Part shown: one piece after another, positions 51,689 through 64,000 of the stretch
Position numbering within the stretch: position 1 is the stretch's first letter
How the letters are laid out: each line of letters begins with the position of its first letter
DNA from: Azadirachta indica
Taxonomy: Eukaryota > Streptophyta > Magnoliopsida > Sapindales > Meliaceae
Reading direction: 5' to 3'
Length of the DNA stretch: 64,000 nucleotides
Assembly: GCA_022749755.1 (NCBI GenBank)
Contig: CM040440.1
Span: 22,803,269 to 22,867,268, forward strand
Program-made: the position numbers and the translations under genes
Notes under the pieces: model-generated
The model's database searches: none
The model's input: the letters and a program-made list of their open reading frames with translations, nothing else
What the model was told of the DNA's origin: nothing

Positions 51689-52485
51689 ATTTATTTTTTC
51701 AACTAAACTCTAAATAAAATTATTTAAATATTTAAAAAATATTTATTTTTAATTTATTTTTGAAAAATTAAAAAATATTCAAATATAATAAAGTTAAAAT
51801 TTTTAACTTAAATTTAAATAATCAAATATGTAAATAAATTAAATATTTTATTTATCAACTATATTTTTATTTATTCTCTTATTTTCTAACATTTTAATTT
51901 TAAATTTTATATAACACTTTTATTTTTATCATCTCTCTATTTTTAAGTACTTAAATATCATTTAAATTATTAATTCATAATTTTCTTTATAAATAAATAT
52001 TAATTGGTTAATGCTAACTATTTATAAATTAGAGGATATTTAGACTTTTAAAAAGGTGAATAATATAATGTACGTGATTTTGGCAAAGGAGTCCAATTAA
52101 GAGAGAAAAAGGAAATATTTTATCATTCATAAGCATTCATCTTTAAGATGTGCAATTGAGGGAAAACTTAGAATTTGAAAGAATACATAGAAAATATAAC
52201 ATTAAATATATAGTTTTCCCTTGAAAAATAAGTTCAATTTATTTTTCATTGAAATCTAAATATAATTATTTAAATATTTAAAAATTATTTATTTTTTAAC
52301 TTATATATGAATATTTATAAAAAATATTTAAATATAATTAAGTTAAAAATTTAACTTAAATCTGAATGAGTAAATGTTTAAATAATTTAATATTTTTATT
52401 TTTCAAAAATATTTTTATCTTATTAATTTATTTATTAATAAAATTAAAATCTTATTTAATTATTTTTAACGCATCTCTTCTATGT
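51689..52485. repeat. Pair of AT-rich direct repeats (~250 bp each)
   Basis: Copies at about 51689-51950 and 52232-52485 share TAATTATTTAAATATTTAAA-like, AAATATAAT.AAGTTAAAA and TTTAACTTAAAT words in the same order. Divergence is appreciable. They may be two insertions of one MITE family or an old duplication. Confidence 0.55.
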
Positions 52486-53486
52486 TGTAAGTCCCACCTA
52501 CTTATTTTCTTATTCCAACTTATTTTATACTTTAATTATTACAATCAATTTTGTATATTTACACAATTGTAACTATATTATAATATGACCTATTATTTTT
52601 ATTTATTTTTATATTATCGATTAAAAATTACTTTTTTAAAAAAATATATATAAATAAATAAATAAATAATGTACATATTAAAATAATTTTATTAATTTTT
52701 TTATTTATTATTATGCTAATATAATCAAAATTATTATATATATAAGTATATTATTTAAAAGAGTATATATATTAAAATATTAATTTTTAGACTTTTTATT
52801 TTATCAAAATAAATAATTTAATACTTATTTACAGATATTTTAAAATAAAAAATAAATATATAATTCAAATTTAAATTTCAGTTAAATTCAAATTTCAGTT
52901 ATGTTCAAAGTTTATATAAAAACCCTACCTTAAAGTACATTGCACGCAAGATATGAAATTCAAACTTTATGATAATAATGATAAGTTGTTTTCTATATTT
53001 GAGGAGGAAACAAGTGGATAACAAAAAATTGTTGAATAAGAGAATTTATTTCATGTAAGAGAAATGAATAAACAATTTAAAAAAGTGTAATTTTATTATA
53101 CATAGTTGATGTAGTGTTAAGTAAATTATATAAACAATATATTTTATTCTACTATTTTTTTTTTCATTTTACATCAGTATGTTATAGGTGATAATGAATA
53201 TTTCTAATTTATTATTTTTTTATATTTTTAGATTTATTAAAGTTGTAGTTACGTTTAACAATTTTACTTATTTGATTTTTCTTATAATAATTATGAGTAA
53301 CAAATAAAATTAATTTGTAGGAATATTTATAAAATAAAAAATGTTATTATTTGTAAATTATTATTTTATTTGATACTTCTAAATGATATATTCCTACCAG
53401 ATGAATGTTTATCGTTGAAGAAAAATCTATTTCTTCTATTGTGACACGTCAGACGATGATGTGGATAGATTATTCAACCCGGACCC

Positions 53487-53492
53487 GGCCCA
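53487..53492 (+). promoter_or_regulatory. Site-II-like element (GGCCCA) upstream of COX23
   Basis: GGCCCA (TGGGCC on the other strand) lies 68 bp before the ATG. Such elements are typical of plant nuclear genes for mitochondrial proteins. Confidence 0.5.
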
Positions 53493-53559
53493 GTATTTTA
53501 AGTTCCAAAACCTAATAACCCGAATAAAAAAACGAAACGCGTAGAGAGAAAACGGAAGC

Positions 53560-55147
53560 ATGGCGTCGAGAGTTGCAACAGATACACCGCCATACCCAAG
53601 TGCTGCGAGAATTTCAGATTCTCCATGTTTCCCTCAATACACTGCCTCTCTCAAATGTAAGTTCCTCTTTCGAAATTATTTTTTTCGTTTTTTTTCCTTT
53701 AGTCAACTTACTTCCCTCTGTTTTAGTTTTTAACCTTTTCTTTTTCTAAATTTTATCCGTTTTGTGTTAATCTATTGGTTCTGATCCTCCCTAGAATATC
53801 TTGTGTATGGTTTTGCAATGTCTGGGAATAAATTTTAAATTGGGATATTAGAAATATTAAGAAGTTGGAGAAATGGGGCTTGGATTTGACGTTTGAAATG
53901 AACAAATTAGTTTTACATATGTTCAGTGTCATCATTGCAATTTCTTATGAATCTTGTTTCATTCCAGTGTTATATGATGATTAGATTATTACAATGTTGT
54001 ATGTTTTACATTTGTAGACTCTGATCAATTGGTTCATAAAGTAGTAGTGTGTGGCTTTTTATATGTTCAATATCCGTCCGTGTGTATAATATTCCTTCAT
54101 CCTCAAGTTGATAAATCATAATATTCGTTAAAAAAAAAAATGGTAAATCATGACATGAACAATTATAGAACTCTTAAATTGCCAAGAATTTATCCCTTGG
54201 TACTAAAGATTCCCTTTTTAGACTTGAAGCACAGATTTCCCTGCTTGCAGAAGTGAAAAAGAGACAAGATAGGTGCTCACTCACGATTTGGATTGCCTGA
54301 ACATAAGCATTGCAGTTACAAAGTGCATTCTTACATGGTCTATCAACCTATTTGACTACCTATTGTCTGGAAGTACTCTTTTAAAGTTGGAAAGTTGGAG
54401 TTCAAAAACAAAGGGTGAACATATGTAAAACTAATTTGTTCATTTCAAACGTTAAATCCAAGCCCTTCATCTCTTCCCTCTTTGTCTCCCTACCGAAGTC
54501 TGGTAATACATAGTTTATCCACAAGATTACACCAATGATCCAGTGTGCTTAAGATGGCTAAAGACTGATGGCTGAGGAAAATAGAGCTCTAGCTATAACT
54601 TACTTAATATAGCTTCCAATTTTTCATCACAAACATGGGTGAGCCTCGCCAGCTAGTCTTTCTTGTGTAAATCCACCTTATAATACATCATTGAGGTTAA
54701 GCTAAATAGTTGAGTGTGATTTTGAAGTTCATCTGTTCGATAATTCATGTTTTAAGAGGTCGTACTATTAAGTAGGCAATCTGGTTTATATTGACTGACA
54801 AAGTTACGCAAGACATTACTTTTGAAACATTCCATATTGTATTGCTGTCTTTCAACGTCTTGAATTTTTCTTTTAACCATATCTGGCCAAAGTTTAATCA
54901 CGAAGGCAAACTTTCCAGGTCTGGAAGAATTTAGTTCAGACAAGAGTAAATGTCAAGAACATTTTGATGTTTATAAAGAATGCAAGAAAAAGGAGGTATT
55001 GCATTCTTTTTTTCCGACTTTTCAGATGCTCCATGTTCTTTGTTTATGCTTATAATCATACAACTTCAGTTTACTATTTTCCTGTGTGGGTGTCAACAGA
55101 GGGAAGCTCGGTTGGAACGCAACAAGAGCAGGTCGTTCTTCTCGTGA
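53560..55147 (+). CDS. Twin-CX9C mitochondrial protein (COX23/CHCHD7-like)
   Basis: Three exons: 53560-53656, 54919-54995, 55100-55147; phases close, 73 aa. Two CX9C motifs, C-FPQYTASLK-C and C-QEHFDVYKE-C, form the CHCH helical hairpin held by two disulfides. The tail is basic (KKKEREARLERNKSR). Such proteins are imported into the intermembrane space by the Mia40/Erv1 relay and help assemble cytochrome c oxidase. Closest remembered plant relative is At1g02160, annotated as a Cox19-family CHCH protein. Intron 1 (53657-54918) carries a 50-bp inverted-repeat pair. The frame is too short to catch by length alone; exon structure and the cysteine spacing make the case. Confidence 0.9.
53876..54465. 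mobile_element. Near-perfect 50-bp inverted repeats in COX23 intron 1
   Basis: 53876-53925 and 54416-54465 are reverse complements with one mismatch in 50, separated by 490 bp. Both begin (outer side) GGGCTTGGATTT. Similarity fades outside and inside. The inside has no transposase. It may be a nonautonomous TIR element or two inverted insertions. Confidence 0.75.
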
Positions 55148-56076
55148 ACTCCTTAGAGATCTTCTCCAACATATCCTAGTTGGTAACAAGCTTAAGTTTG
55201 AGCTCATAGGGTGTGGTGATCCTTCGTTCTGCCAGCATGACATAAAGAGTTCCATTGAGTTTCAGTTCATACTGTAAATCTGAAAAATAACAATTTTATG
55301 AATTTCAAAAAATTTTAATGTCTTCCCTCCATTGAGTGGAGAAGTAAATGTTGTACTTTCGAAAATAAATGTAGTGGAAAAACGAACAACTATTACTCTG
55401 CCATTGATGGTTATATGGCCCAGTGTGTCTAGATTACTCCTTTCATTGAGATTGAACCAAATTTAATTATTTATTATTATAAATAAAAAGTCTTTCTAAA
55501 ACGAGTTTGAAGGTTGAAATTTTGTTGTGGAAGTAGAAGGTATGTAATATATTCAAAAAGGTGAGAGAACTAGCCGGTTAATATGCAGCCTTTTTATTGA
55601 ATTCAAAAGTAAATTTCAAATCAGATTTGTGCTAAACGGCCAGCATTATCTACCATTCGATATGAAGACTTTACAAATTGCTGTCTTCTTTATCAGAGAG
55701 AAAAAGTTATTCATATTTGTCTAATGATTTTGCAATTAATAGGGTTTAGCAGCAACATGGCTTCCGTCCCAAATTCGCCAAATCGTTTTACTCAACATAA
55801 ATTTGAAAAAGAAAGGATTGAACTCTATTCTCAACGTTTTCTGTAGTCATAAAACTAGGTATTAAAATGGAGAAATCTTGGATTATGCTACTGCTAGTTA
55901 CTTCGCAGGATTAAGACACAAATTTTATTCGCCATGATTGTAAGAAAAGAATTTATGAACCTCTTTACACAAATCACTCAAGTTTATTCAATATATGAAT
56001 TAGAAAGTATACAAGAAAGCTGCAAAAACTCCCTCCCATTATTTTTCTAAATAACTATTCCCGATCATCAGAAAGA
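55148..56076. other. Convergent 3' regions of COX23 and the first CYP714
   Basis: AT-rich, no coding signal. Confidence 0.5.
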
Positions 56077-58260
56077 TCAAATCCTTTTGACATGGAGAAT
56101 AATTCCTTTTTCAGGTACTAAATTTACCCTGAGAACAGGGCAGTGGTGGTATTTCTCAGAAAGGGAGAAGCTGAACTTTGACAGAACAAGAGATAGAATG
56201 ACCTTGAGTTCCGTCATTGCAAAGTGTTGTCCTGCACAGGCGCGAGGCCCTGCCCCGAATGGCATATATGCCTGAGGAAACTTGCAGGCAGCCGAAATAC
56301 CATTAGCAAATCTTTCCGGGTTAAATTCGTGAGCATCAGGACCCCAAACTTCAGGATTCTGTTGCAATATTGGTATCGGAACCTGAATTCCCATTCCTTT
56401 TGGAATTACAATGTCTCTGAACTTGATATCATCCAGAGCTTCCCTGAATACAAATCCTGCAGGTGGGTACAATCGCAAAGTCTCCTGGATCACCATTGTA
56501 AGCTGAGAAACAAAACGAAAAATTAGATTGGAAAAATAAGGGATAAAAAAAAAATCCTTTTTTTGAATATGAACTTACAATTTTCATGCTTCGGAGCATA
56601 TCAGAATCTGGGCAACCATCTTTACAAACTCTGAGGATTTCAGCACGAACGCGATCCTGCCATTCTGTATACACAGCTAATAACATTAATGCCCACGAGG
56701 ATGTAACTGCAGAGGTTTCATGCCCAGCAAAGTATATGTTCTTGCAGTTGTCTACAATGTACTTGTCTCCAGAAATATTCGGCCCAACTCCATTGTATCC
56801 ACCACACGTTTTAGCTCCTTCTAGTACCATTTGTAGAAGGTCTTTGTGATGGGAAGATGATCGACTTCGTTCTTTGACTACTTGTAGTATCATTGAGCTG
56901 ATTTCTTTATCTAATTTCCATATTTCTCTGTTGTTTTTGGTGGGCAAATACCTTCAAAGATCGAGATATTAAAATCAGTTACCCTTGTGTAAGATTCAGC
57001 AGAAAAAATTTGGACCCTCTATTGTGTGATATATTTTTTTTAGTCGCTTTTACCTGGATCCAGGAACTCCAACAACTCCTTTAGACATGAGTTCTACAAG
57101 AGATTCGAACTTTAAAAATATTTCTTGGCCTCTGGAATAATTGCTTCCGAAACAAGCTCTTGAAATTACATCTGCTGCCAAGCTTTGCATGTACTTGTCA
57201 ATTCTAATTTCGGCGATTCCACCCTCACTTTCAATTCTACTCTCCCAAGATTTCACCATTGACATTGTAGAATCCACCATTAGCTTCACCATCCCCTTTC
57301 AACAAAGTTGCATAAATCATTTTCTAGCTTAGCAAAATAATTCAAACTATAATAACCTATATAAAAAATTTCACCCTGTTGTCAATTCACAGCTAACAAG
57401 ATACCTATTTAATGTAAAACAATTTTGTTTTAGAGTTACAGAATATTGATTTTGTACTAAAATAACATTATTTTGTATCAAAACAAGGATGGTTTCATTG
57501 AAAAAGTAAACGTCCGGGCCGGATGAGCTTACTTTTACCCTTTCTGGGTACAATTCGGGGGCAATAACTTTTCTCTGATGGGCCCAAAGTGAGCCACTCG
57601 ATGCTAGTATTCCCTTGCCCAGAAGAGGCCCGCGATCTTTGGACAAGTAACCCGGTTTCCCCAAAGTCAAAGACGTGCACTGATTTACTTCCTTGACCAA
57701 ATCCATATCCGTTATGCATACAATCTGCATGGTTCCCGCCGAGTACATGTGTATCGGTCCTGCCATCAAAACATGAACAAAGAAGCATATATAAATTGTT
57801 AGTTGTAGAGTTTAACCTTTAATAATTGCAAATTTAAAGTTAATCAAGTTTTTTTAAAATTTCATTAGTATAAGTATAATTCTGGTATGCAGATAAATAA
57901 TGATAATACGAGAAAAGTACAAAAATTATAGTAGTATGGGAAAGAAGATATATAATTTGAATTGGGAAGACAAGAAGTAATCTTATTACCGTAATCTCTT
58001 ATGAATTTTTCAAGATATGCAAAACCAGCTGACGGCCAATTGTGAAAAATACCAATTTTTTTCTGGGTGTTTGCATCTTGTTGGATTCTTTTCATTTCCA
58101 AGATGTTTCCCAGTAAAAATGAAGGAGGAGGACCCTTGATGCCTTGCTTTTGAAGCTTAGACCTCAGCTTTTTTGGTTTCAGGATCAAAGCATTGTAGAT
58201 TTGCAGAAACAACAGCACAATAACTCCCAATGTAGCTGATAACAAAATTTCAGCCTCCAT
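56077..58260 (-). CDS. Cytochrome P450, CYP714 family (copy 1)
   Basis: Five exons: 58260-57990, 57759-57539, 57295-57054, 56951-56579, 56502-56077; phases close, 510 aa. An N-terminal membrane anchor (LSATLGVIVLLFLQIY) is followed by the Pro-rich hinge GIKGPPPSFLLGN. Other landmarks: oxygen-binding helix I AGHETSA (about 320-326), ExxR motif ETLR (376-379), the PERF-type NPERFANG, and the heme loop FGAGPRACAG with axial Cys458. It is an ER-bound monooxygenase of clan 72. CYP714 enzymes of Arabidopsis and rice oxidise and mostly inactivate gibberellins or ent-kaurenoids; the substrate here is not shown. Start: the upstream in-frame codon is GTG, so ATG 58260 is first. A paralogue lies 1.5 kb upstream. 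Confidence 0.94.
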
Positions 58261-59765
58261 TATCGGATTTTTGGTCACTTGCCTCCACTACCCACTTCTA
58301 CTTTTTATAGTGCTCGCAAATAAGATTGAGGGATAATATTCCCCACCTCCCCTTAGGTTTTTTCTTATAGCAATCATACCCCCACGGTTTTGGAAAGCCA
58401 GCAAACTCCTCCCTTTTTTGTTAGTCAAAGTTGGTGGGTGATGGTGCTGTAATCAATATATATATATATATATATATATACTATAGTCAGAATTTTCTCT
58501 TTTATAACTTTTTGGTCCCAGAAAATTGGTAAGATTTTTGGTATATAAGCCAAAAAAAATTTATAAATATATCCATAATACCCATTTTCCTTATTTTTCT
58601 TTCTTAAAAATGCATTGCATGACGTTTTTGCTCTTAGCTATTAACTTTGTTTAACGGGAGTTGAGTCAACAGGAGGTTATATGCTGGTTATTGGAACTAG
58701 AGACGCGGGGTTGCAATAGAAAAACCTGAGGGGAAGTGGATGATATTAGCCCAACAATGGCAGTAAAAATTAGTAAATAAATAAATGGTCCAAAAAAGCA
58801 AAAAGCTACAGTAGAATGTATAATTTATGAGGTATTATGTTGACCACAACTAGCTGCCTACCCATACATTTTGATAATGGACCGGTTAAAGAATCAAATG
58901 GTGACTTCTTTGTTTATTTATTTGTTATTACTTTGATTTCATCCAGAAATTAAATAATACTATAATCTAATCAGTTCTTGATTAGACTATTTTAATCCAC
59001 GATGAAAGGGTTGAAAGGGTTAATTAAATAAGTGGAATGGTCGTTCAACGTACTGGTCAAATGTTTACAGCGAAATGGGCGGGAATTATTGATTAAATGT
59101 GTAAACTTTACGAACTGATATATTCTTTTTATACCAATTGAAATGATTTAATTCCTGTTTTAAGCGCAATGATGAATATGAGAAATTTAAATTTGACAGC
59201 AGCTGTTGACAATACTAAAAAATTTTATTTATGCAATATGAAATGGAAAATCCAAATTTTAGCCTGAGGATATTTTCTGCTTTTCTGTTTTTGGTGTTTA
59301 TTCGGCAAATTTTTACGCCCAGACTGGATAAGTGCGCTCTCTGTTTTTGGTACTTTGCTTTGAGCACGCGTATTCATTTGAAGCATTGAATTGAAACATG
59401 GAAAATTCTTTCAAAGAATCAAATGAAACGAAGACTTTGTGTAGTAAGCACTTAAATCACTTCTCCATTTTCAACCTTTTGATCTTGAATCACCATTGAA
59501 GGAATCAAATATCATTATGTCCCAACACAATCTTCTTTATTATCATCGTAGTAATCAAAGTAATACAAGCAATATAAAAGAAGTCACTTATTTTCCTCTA
59601 AAGCATTTTTGCTACACACGTGCTCTTACTTGAAAGTTGAAACCACAGCAGTTAAAGTGTTCGTTCATTTTTTATCTATTTTTGAAATCTAGCTATTCTA
59701 TCCCATAATAGTTGTGGCACCTCAATCCTCAACATTCCCTGAATCTTTTCAAAAGGTCAAAAACA
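58261..59765. other. Spacer between the two CYP714 genes
   Basis: It holds the promoter of copy 1 and 3' region of copy 2. A (TA)n run lies at about 58457-58481. No extra P450 fragment was seen. Confidence 0.55.
58301..58309 (-). promoter_or_regulatory. Candidate TATA box for CYP714 copy 1
   Basis: TATAAAAAG on the minus strand lies about 40 bp before ATG 58260. This implies a very short 5' leader. Confidence 0.5.
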
Positions 59766-62109
59766 TTATACTTTGGTAACATAAAGATTGACACCATATG
59801 CAGGTTCCACAACCAATCTATACCCAGGGCAATGATGATAATCTGGAGAGACAGAGAAACTAAATTTTGTCAGAATTAGTGATAGAATCACCTTCAATTC
59901 TGTCATAGCAAATTGTTGTCCTGCACAAACTCGAGGCCCCATTCCAAATGGCATATAAGTTTGCGGAATCTTGCAAGCTCCAGAAATTCCATTTGCAAAT
60001 CTTTCGGGATTGAACTGGTGTGAACCAGGACCCCATAAGTCAGGATGCTGCTGTAACATTGCAACTGGTATCCGGATACCCATACCTTTTGGTACTAAAA
60101 TGTCTTTGAACTTAATATCTTGGAAGACCTCCCTTGACAAAAGCCCTATAGGCGGATATAGCCGCAATGTCTCTTGAATTACCATTGTCAACTGCCAAGA
60201 GATATGAACATTAAATTCAATCACATTTTAGAATGGAAGTTGGAAAAAAATGCAGTACTTGATGACATTAAGACCAAACCAAGTAACAATTGGTATTTCC
60301 TCGCAATCATGTATTGTTTTAAAAGAGTGAACCTCTAGAATAGAAAGCAGCACTACTATTTGTAAGCAGAAAATATCAATTTTCCTTTTAAATTACAAAT
60401 AAACTAAGACTATAAACTAAGACTACAGGAGTGACTTTAACTACTTTGAAGTAGGCTACTTCATTGGAGATACTGGTATATCCTTTTCACATCATAGTTC
60501 TTAATCTACCAAAAGTGGGCCATCAAAAAGCTTAGAAGTGAATCAATGGTCACTTACAGTTTTCAAGCTTGGGAGCATATCAACATCTGGAAGGCCATTT
60601 CTACAAGTTTCTGTCACCTCAGCACGAACACGTTCTTGCCATTCAGGATGTTCAGCCAACAAAAGCAAAGCCCATGATGCTGTGATGGCAGAGGTCTCGT
60701 GACCAGCAAAGTAGATAGACTTGCAATTATCCACTATAAATTTATCTTGAGGAAATTCCAGTGGTAGACCATTTTGTTCACCATTACTCTTGGCACCCTC
60801 TAGCATCATTTGTAAGAGATCCTTCTCAAATGAAGCCTCAGTTCGTTGTTTTACCAGTTTCAGTATCATTGAGTTGATCTCTTTCTCTAGTTTCCATATC
60901 TCTCTATTGTTTCTGCTCGGTAAGTACCTTTAAAAATTTGAAATAATAATTGTTTCATTTTGAATGTATCTAAACAGTTAATGAATTTGGCAGAAGTTTT
61001 GAGTAATTACCTCATGCCAGGAACACCAACCATACCCTTGGACATGATTTTCTGCAAAGATCTAATTCTCGAGAAAATTTCTTGTCCTTTGAGATAACTA
61101 CTACCAAAACAAGCTCTAGAAATTATATCTGCAGCCAATCTTCTCAAATCCGTATCAATTCTAATTTCTGCAGTTCCGCGCTCACTTTCAACTCTACTCT
61201 CCCAAGATCCAACCAATGATGTTGTAGATTCCACCATTAAATTCACCATGCCCTTACAAAAGAAACAATAGCGCAAGAGATTATCCACGAGTAAAACCAC
61301 TACAGCCTACATAGTCAACACTCTCACTTAATTACAAGTACTTAATTAACAGAAACTAATGGCAGATTGAAAGAAAACTAGTAATATTCTCACTTAATTA
61401 CAAGCATTTGAATAGCAAAAACTAATAGCGAATTGAAAGGAAACTAGGATTGCTAGAAATAGAAAGAAAACTAGGATTACCTTGACTTTGTCAAGGTAGA
61501 GCTCTGGAGCAATAATTTTGCGCTGATGAGCCCAAATTAGGCCACTTGAAGATACAATGCCATTACCCAGAATGGGGCCGCGTTCTTTGGAATGGTAAAC
61601 TGGTTTACCTAAGCTCAAAGATGTGCATATGCTCAATTCCTTCACCATTTCCATATCTGTTACACATACCATCTGTATGTTCCCAGTTGAATAGACAAAA
61701 ATTGGTCCTGAAACCAAGAATCTTGAATCAAATCACAGCACATATTATTGCTAATTTCAGCTGAAATGTGTAGAAAAGATAGAGAAAGTTTTGAGAAGAA
61801 AAAGGGGATACCATATTCATTTTTCCACTTCTCAATAAATGGGAAGACAGTTGAAGACCAATCATGATCAAGGCCAACTTTAATTTGGTCTTTTACAGAA
61901 ATTTGTTGTTGGATTTTCTTTATGTCTGGAATGTTACCTAAGAGAATAGAAGGAGAAGGTCCTCTAATTCCTTGCTTTTCAACTTTCGATCTCAGAATTT
62001 TTGGTTTCAAAACCAAAACATAATACATATAGCAAAATAAAAAAACAACCCCACCCACAACCACTGATAATACAATCTTAGCCATCAAGCTTGCCTCTGC
62101 AGTAGCCAT
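59766..62109 (-). CDS. Cytochrome P450, CYP714 family (copy 2)
   Basis: Five exons with the same phases as copy 1: 62109-61812, 61707-61481, 61252-61011, 60927-60558, 60191-59766; 520 aa. Membrane anchor (IVLSVVVGGVVFLFCYMYYV), hinge GIRGPSPSILLGN, helix I AGHETSA (about 330-336), ETLR (386-389), NPERFANG, and heme loop FGMGPRVCAG with Cys468. Exons 3 and 5 have exactly the same lengths as in copy 1, as expected after tandem duplication. Differences are spread throughout, so the pair is not recent. Probable role as for copy 1: diterpenoid or gibberellin oxidation at the ER. Both genes look intact. Confidence 0.94.
61321..61450. repeat. Tandem ~66-bp repeat inside CYP714 copy 2 intron 2
   Basis: TCTCACTTAATTACAAG at about 61322 and 61388 starts two diverged copies that both end GAAAACTAG or GAAACTAG. 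Confidence 0.7.
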
Positions 62110-64000
62110 ATCTTCTTCCTATTCTTCTCAAACCTCTTCTTCCGCTTGTTTCTATGAAAAATGTCCCGAGTTCGCAAATGAATGTTGGGTAGGGCTACTA
62201 CCTATGCTGTCGTACCTTAACGACTTTTTTTTATTATAATCTCTTAGGACAATTAACACATAGTTTTTTTTTAGGCTTGAAATTGTAACACTTGGAGAAA
62301 AACTACGAGGAAAGAAACATTTACCAACCCTGTCGCCATCCATCTCCGTTAATTTTCTGTTTATTTTAAGGACATTATGATAAAGATACTGATGACTTTT
62401 CTCTTTTGTGTTTTGTTCACTTAAACCTGAACCCTTTTAAAAACTATACTTGAAAGCACTTTATCAATCTAACACGCATCTATTTAATGCAACTAAGTCC
62501 ATTTACGCAATTTTTTCTCTTCAATGGAAAGCTTAATGTCCTAAGTCAATTCAAGAAATCAGATCCTCTTCCACCAATAATAACACCATCTTGTAATTCT
62601 TTTCCTTGCATTGATGACCCAAAATCCCAATTAGTTGCTGCTCCAACTTCTCTTCTTGTTCAATGCATCAATAATGGTGCTGACTATAAAAAAAAAAAAC
62701 TTTTGTTTTTTGAGTGATTTTGTGTCTCTTCCATGTAAAATTTGCTTGGTAAATCCAGTTTTAATTATGGATTTGATGGATTGTTTCATAAAATAGATAA
62801 AGAGAGATTAACAGAGGGAGAAGATCGGTGATAGTGAATTTTTACAGAAGGCAAAAAAAGGGAGAAAGAGTCGATTGGTTTTTGTAGAAGAGAGAAAGAG
62901 TTGGTGGAGTTTTGGGGAGGTGGGGTGGGGTGGGGTGTGCGCGCGCTGATTTTTGCATAAGTGTTGCATGTGTTTTGCAGGAGGCGCTGAGAGGGAGAAA
63001 GGAGGTGATGGATTCTTGCAGGAGGGGTAGAAAGGGGGCGGTGGAGTTAAGAGGGAGGGAGACGCTCATTAGGGCCAGGTTTACTGCACTACTGCCAAAA
63101 AAAAATTATAATTAATTTTCTCATTAATTAAATTTGTAATTATTTTAAAAAACTAAATAGACGTAAAATTTTAAAAATTAAAGAGACTCAAATTAAATTT
63201 TATTTTTTATTTTCATTAATAAAATTAAATTATCAAAGATATTTTAGTCATTTCAAGTAATAGGATTAGTTAATTAATAATATAAAGAAGATATACGTGC
63301 CTTTCTCTATGTTTTCTCCGTAAGTGTTTTAATTCAATATCTAGGGGAGGTATATATTAATTATTGTAATCTCTAATTTGTTTGTTTTTTTCTCATTTTT
63401 TTTATTATGTAAGAAAAACTTAAAATTCATAAATAGATTTTTTTTTCTTTAATAATTAGAGAGTTATAATAATAATTTAATTTAAAAAACAAAAAAAGTT
63501 GGAAATGCAATTGAAAAATTAGAAAAAATGTACAATAGAGTTGCTTGCACCGTAGCAATACTCGTTTTACAGAGAGTTTAATCCTCATCACGTGTTGTGT
63601 CGTGAATTTAGAAAAATAACTGAGGACGTGACAAGATTAGGCCGCGGATCGATGCTGGCAGCCTGTCACAATCAAACATTTTAATAATAATTAAATGCAC
63701 TAACAGCATCCATCTTCCATATACTTATTTATTAGTTCCCTAATCTTCAGAATCTTCAAGCTTGGACATGATTTAATAAAATATAAAAAATAAATAAAAA
63801 GAGAACTGGATGCGATCCTCAATCCTCTACATTAATCAATTAATTAAACTAAATTGAATGATGCTGTTGTGTTTGCTGGGATTGCCTTCGAGAACAAATT
63901 TTCCGATTTCGTTCTATGAAATTAAAAAGTACATCTTTCAAACTCATTAAAAGGTTTTAAAGCCGTCTCACGGTGAGAAAAACTCCATCTCCAGGCTGTA
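62110..64000. other. CYP714 copy 2 promoter and AT-rich right end
   Basis: No gene is supported. A purine-rich G-run block at 62914-62948 is listed separately. The window ends without a recognisable exon. Confidence 0.5.
62914..62948 (+). other. G-quadruplex-capable block next to alternating GC
   Basis: Four runs of four G (62914-62917, 62922-62925, 62927-62930, 62932-62935) with short loops satisfy the usual G4 pattern. GTGTGCGCGCGC follows directly. Confidence 0.85.

Noticed and set aside
51689..52485. LTR pair of a retrotransposon
   Set aside because: The repeats are only ~280 bp apart, lack clear TG...CA ends and a primer-binding site, and hold no coding sequence between them.
62842..63115. 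Overlapping ORFs on both strands near the right end
   Set aside because: They overlap the purine-rich G4 block and look like low-complexity shadows; no domain is visible.

Overview
This is nuclear genomic DNA from a flowering plant. The genes have many short GT-AG introns, the intergenic DNA is AT-rich, there are MITE-like repeats and microsatellites, and the families are plant-specific (CYP714, cyclin-U, trihelix, ROP, P-class PPR). The protein sequences look eudicot and most likely rosid. A Sapindales/Citrus-type genome is my best guess, but that rests on remembered resemblance. There is no bacterial, organellar or viral locus, no CRISPR array, and no novel defence-type system that I can support.

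Layout. 1-3.6 kb: two tRNA genes (Asn and a degraded Thr-type) flank a ~1.25-kb AT-rich fold-back element. 3.66-12.0 kb (+): ALG12 mannosyltransferase, which I could rebuild as 20 exons and 496 aa, including one U12-type intron. 12.9-15.1 kb (+): a PPR protein. 17.5-18.7 kb (+): a U/P-type cyclin. 21.2-22.3 kb (-): an ankyrin/PGG pseudogene. 23.7-24.7 kb (+): a SIP1-type trihelix factor. 26.5-29.2 kb (+): COX10, with its conserved C-terminal tail out of frame. 29.9-32.3 kb (-): a cyclophilin-like membrane protein. 36.0-40.0 kb (-): a three-RRM hnRNP Q/LIF2-like protein. 43.3-45.6 kb (-): a nucleotide-sugar transferase. 48.0-50.4 kb (-): a ROP GTPase with a low-complexity N-terminal extension. 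53.6-55.1 kb (+): a twin-CX9C COX23-like protein with a ~50-bp inverted-repeat pair in its intron. 56.1-62.1 kb (-): two tandem CYP714 P450s.

The genes are mostly unrelated housekeeping and signalling genes. They do show a pattern of conserved order. From memory, ALG12, PPR and COX23 match neighbours on Arabidopsis chromosome 1 (At1g02145, At1g02150, At1g02160), while the cyclin, trihelix, RRM, ROP and COX10 genes match a segment of chromosome 2 (about At2g44520-44740). This window would then represent an unfractionated ancestral block. Two genes (COX10 and COX23) serve cytochrome c oxidase assembly. The CYP714 pair is the only clear tandem gene duplication. Exon joins below were worked out by hand from splice sites, reading phase and family conservation.
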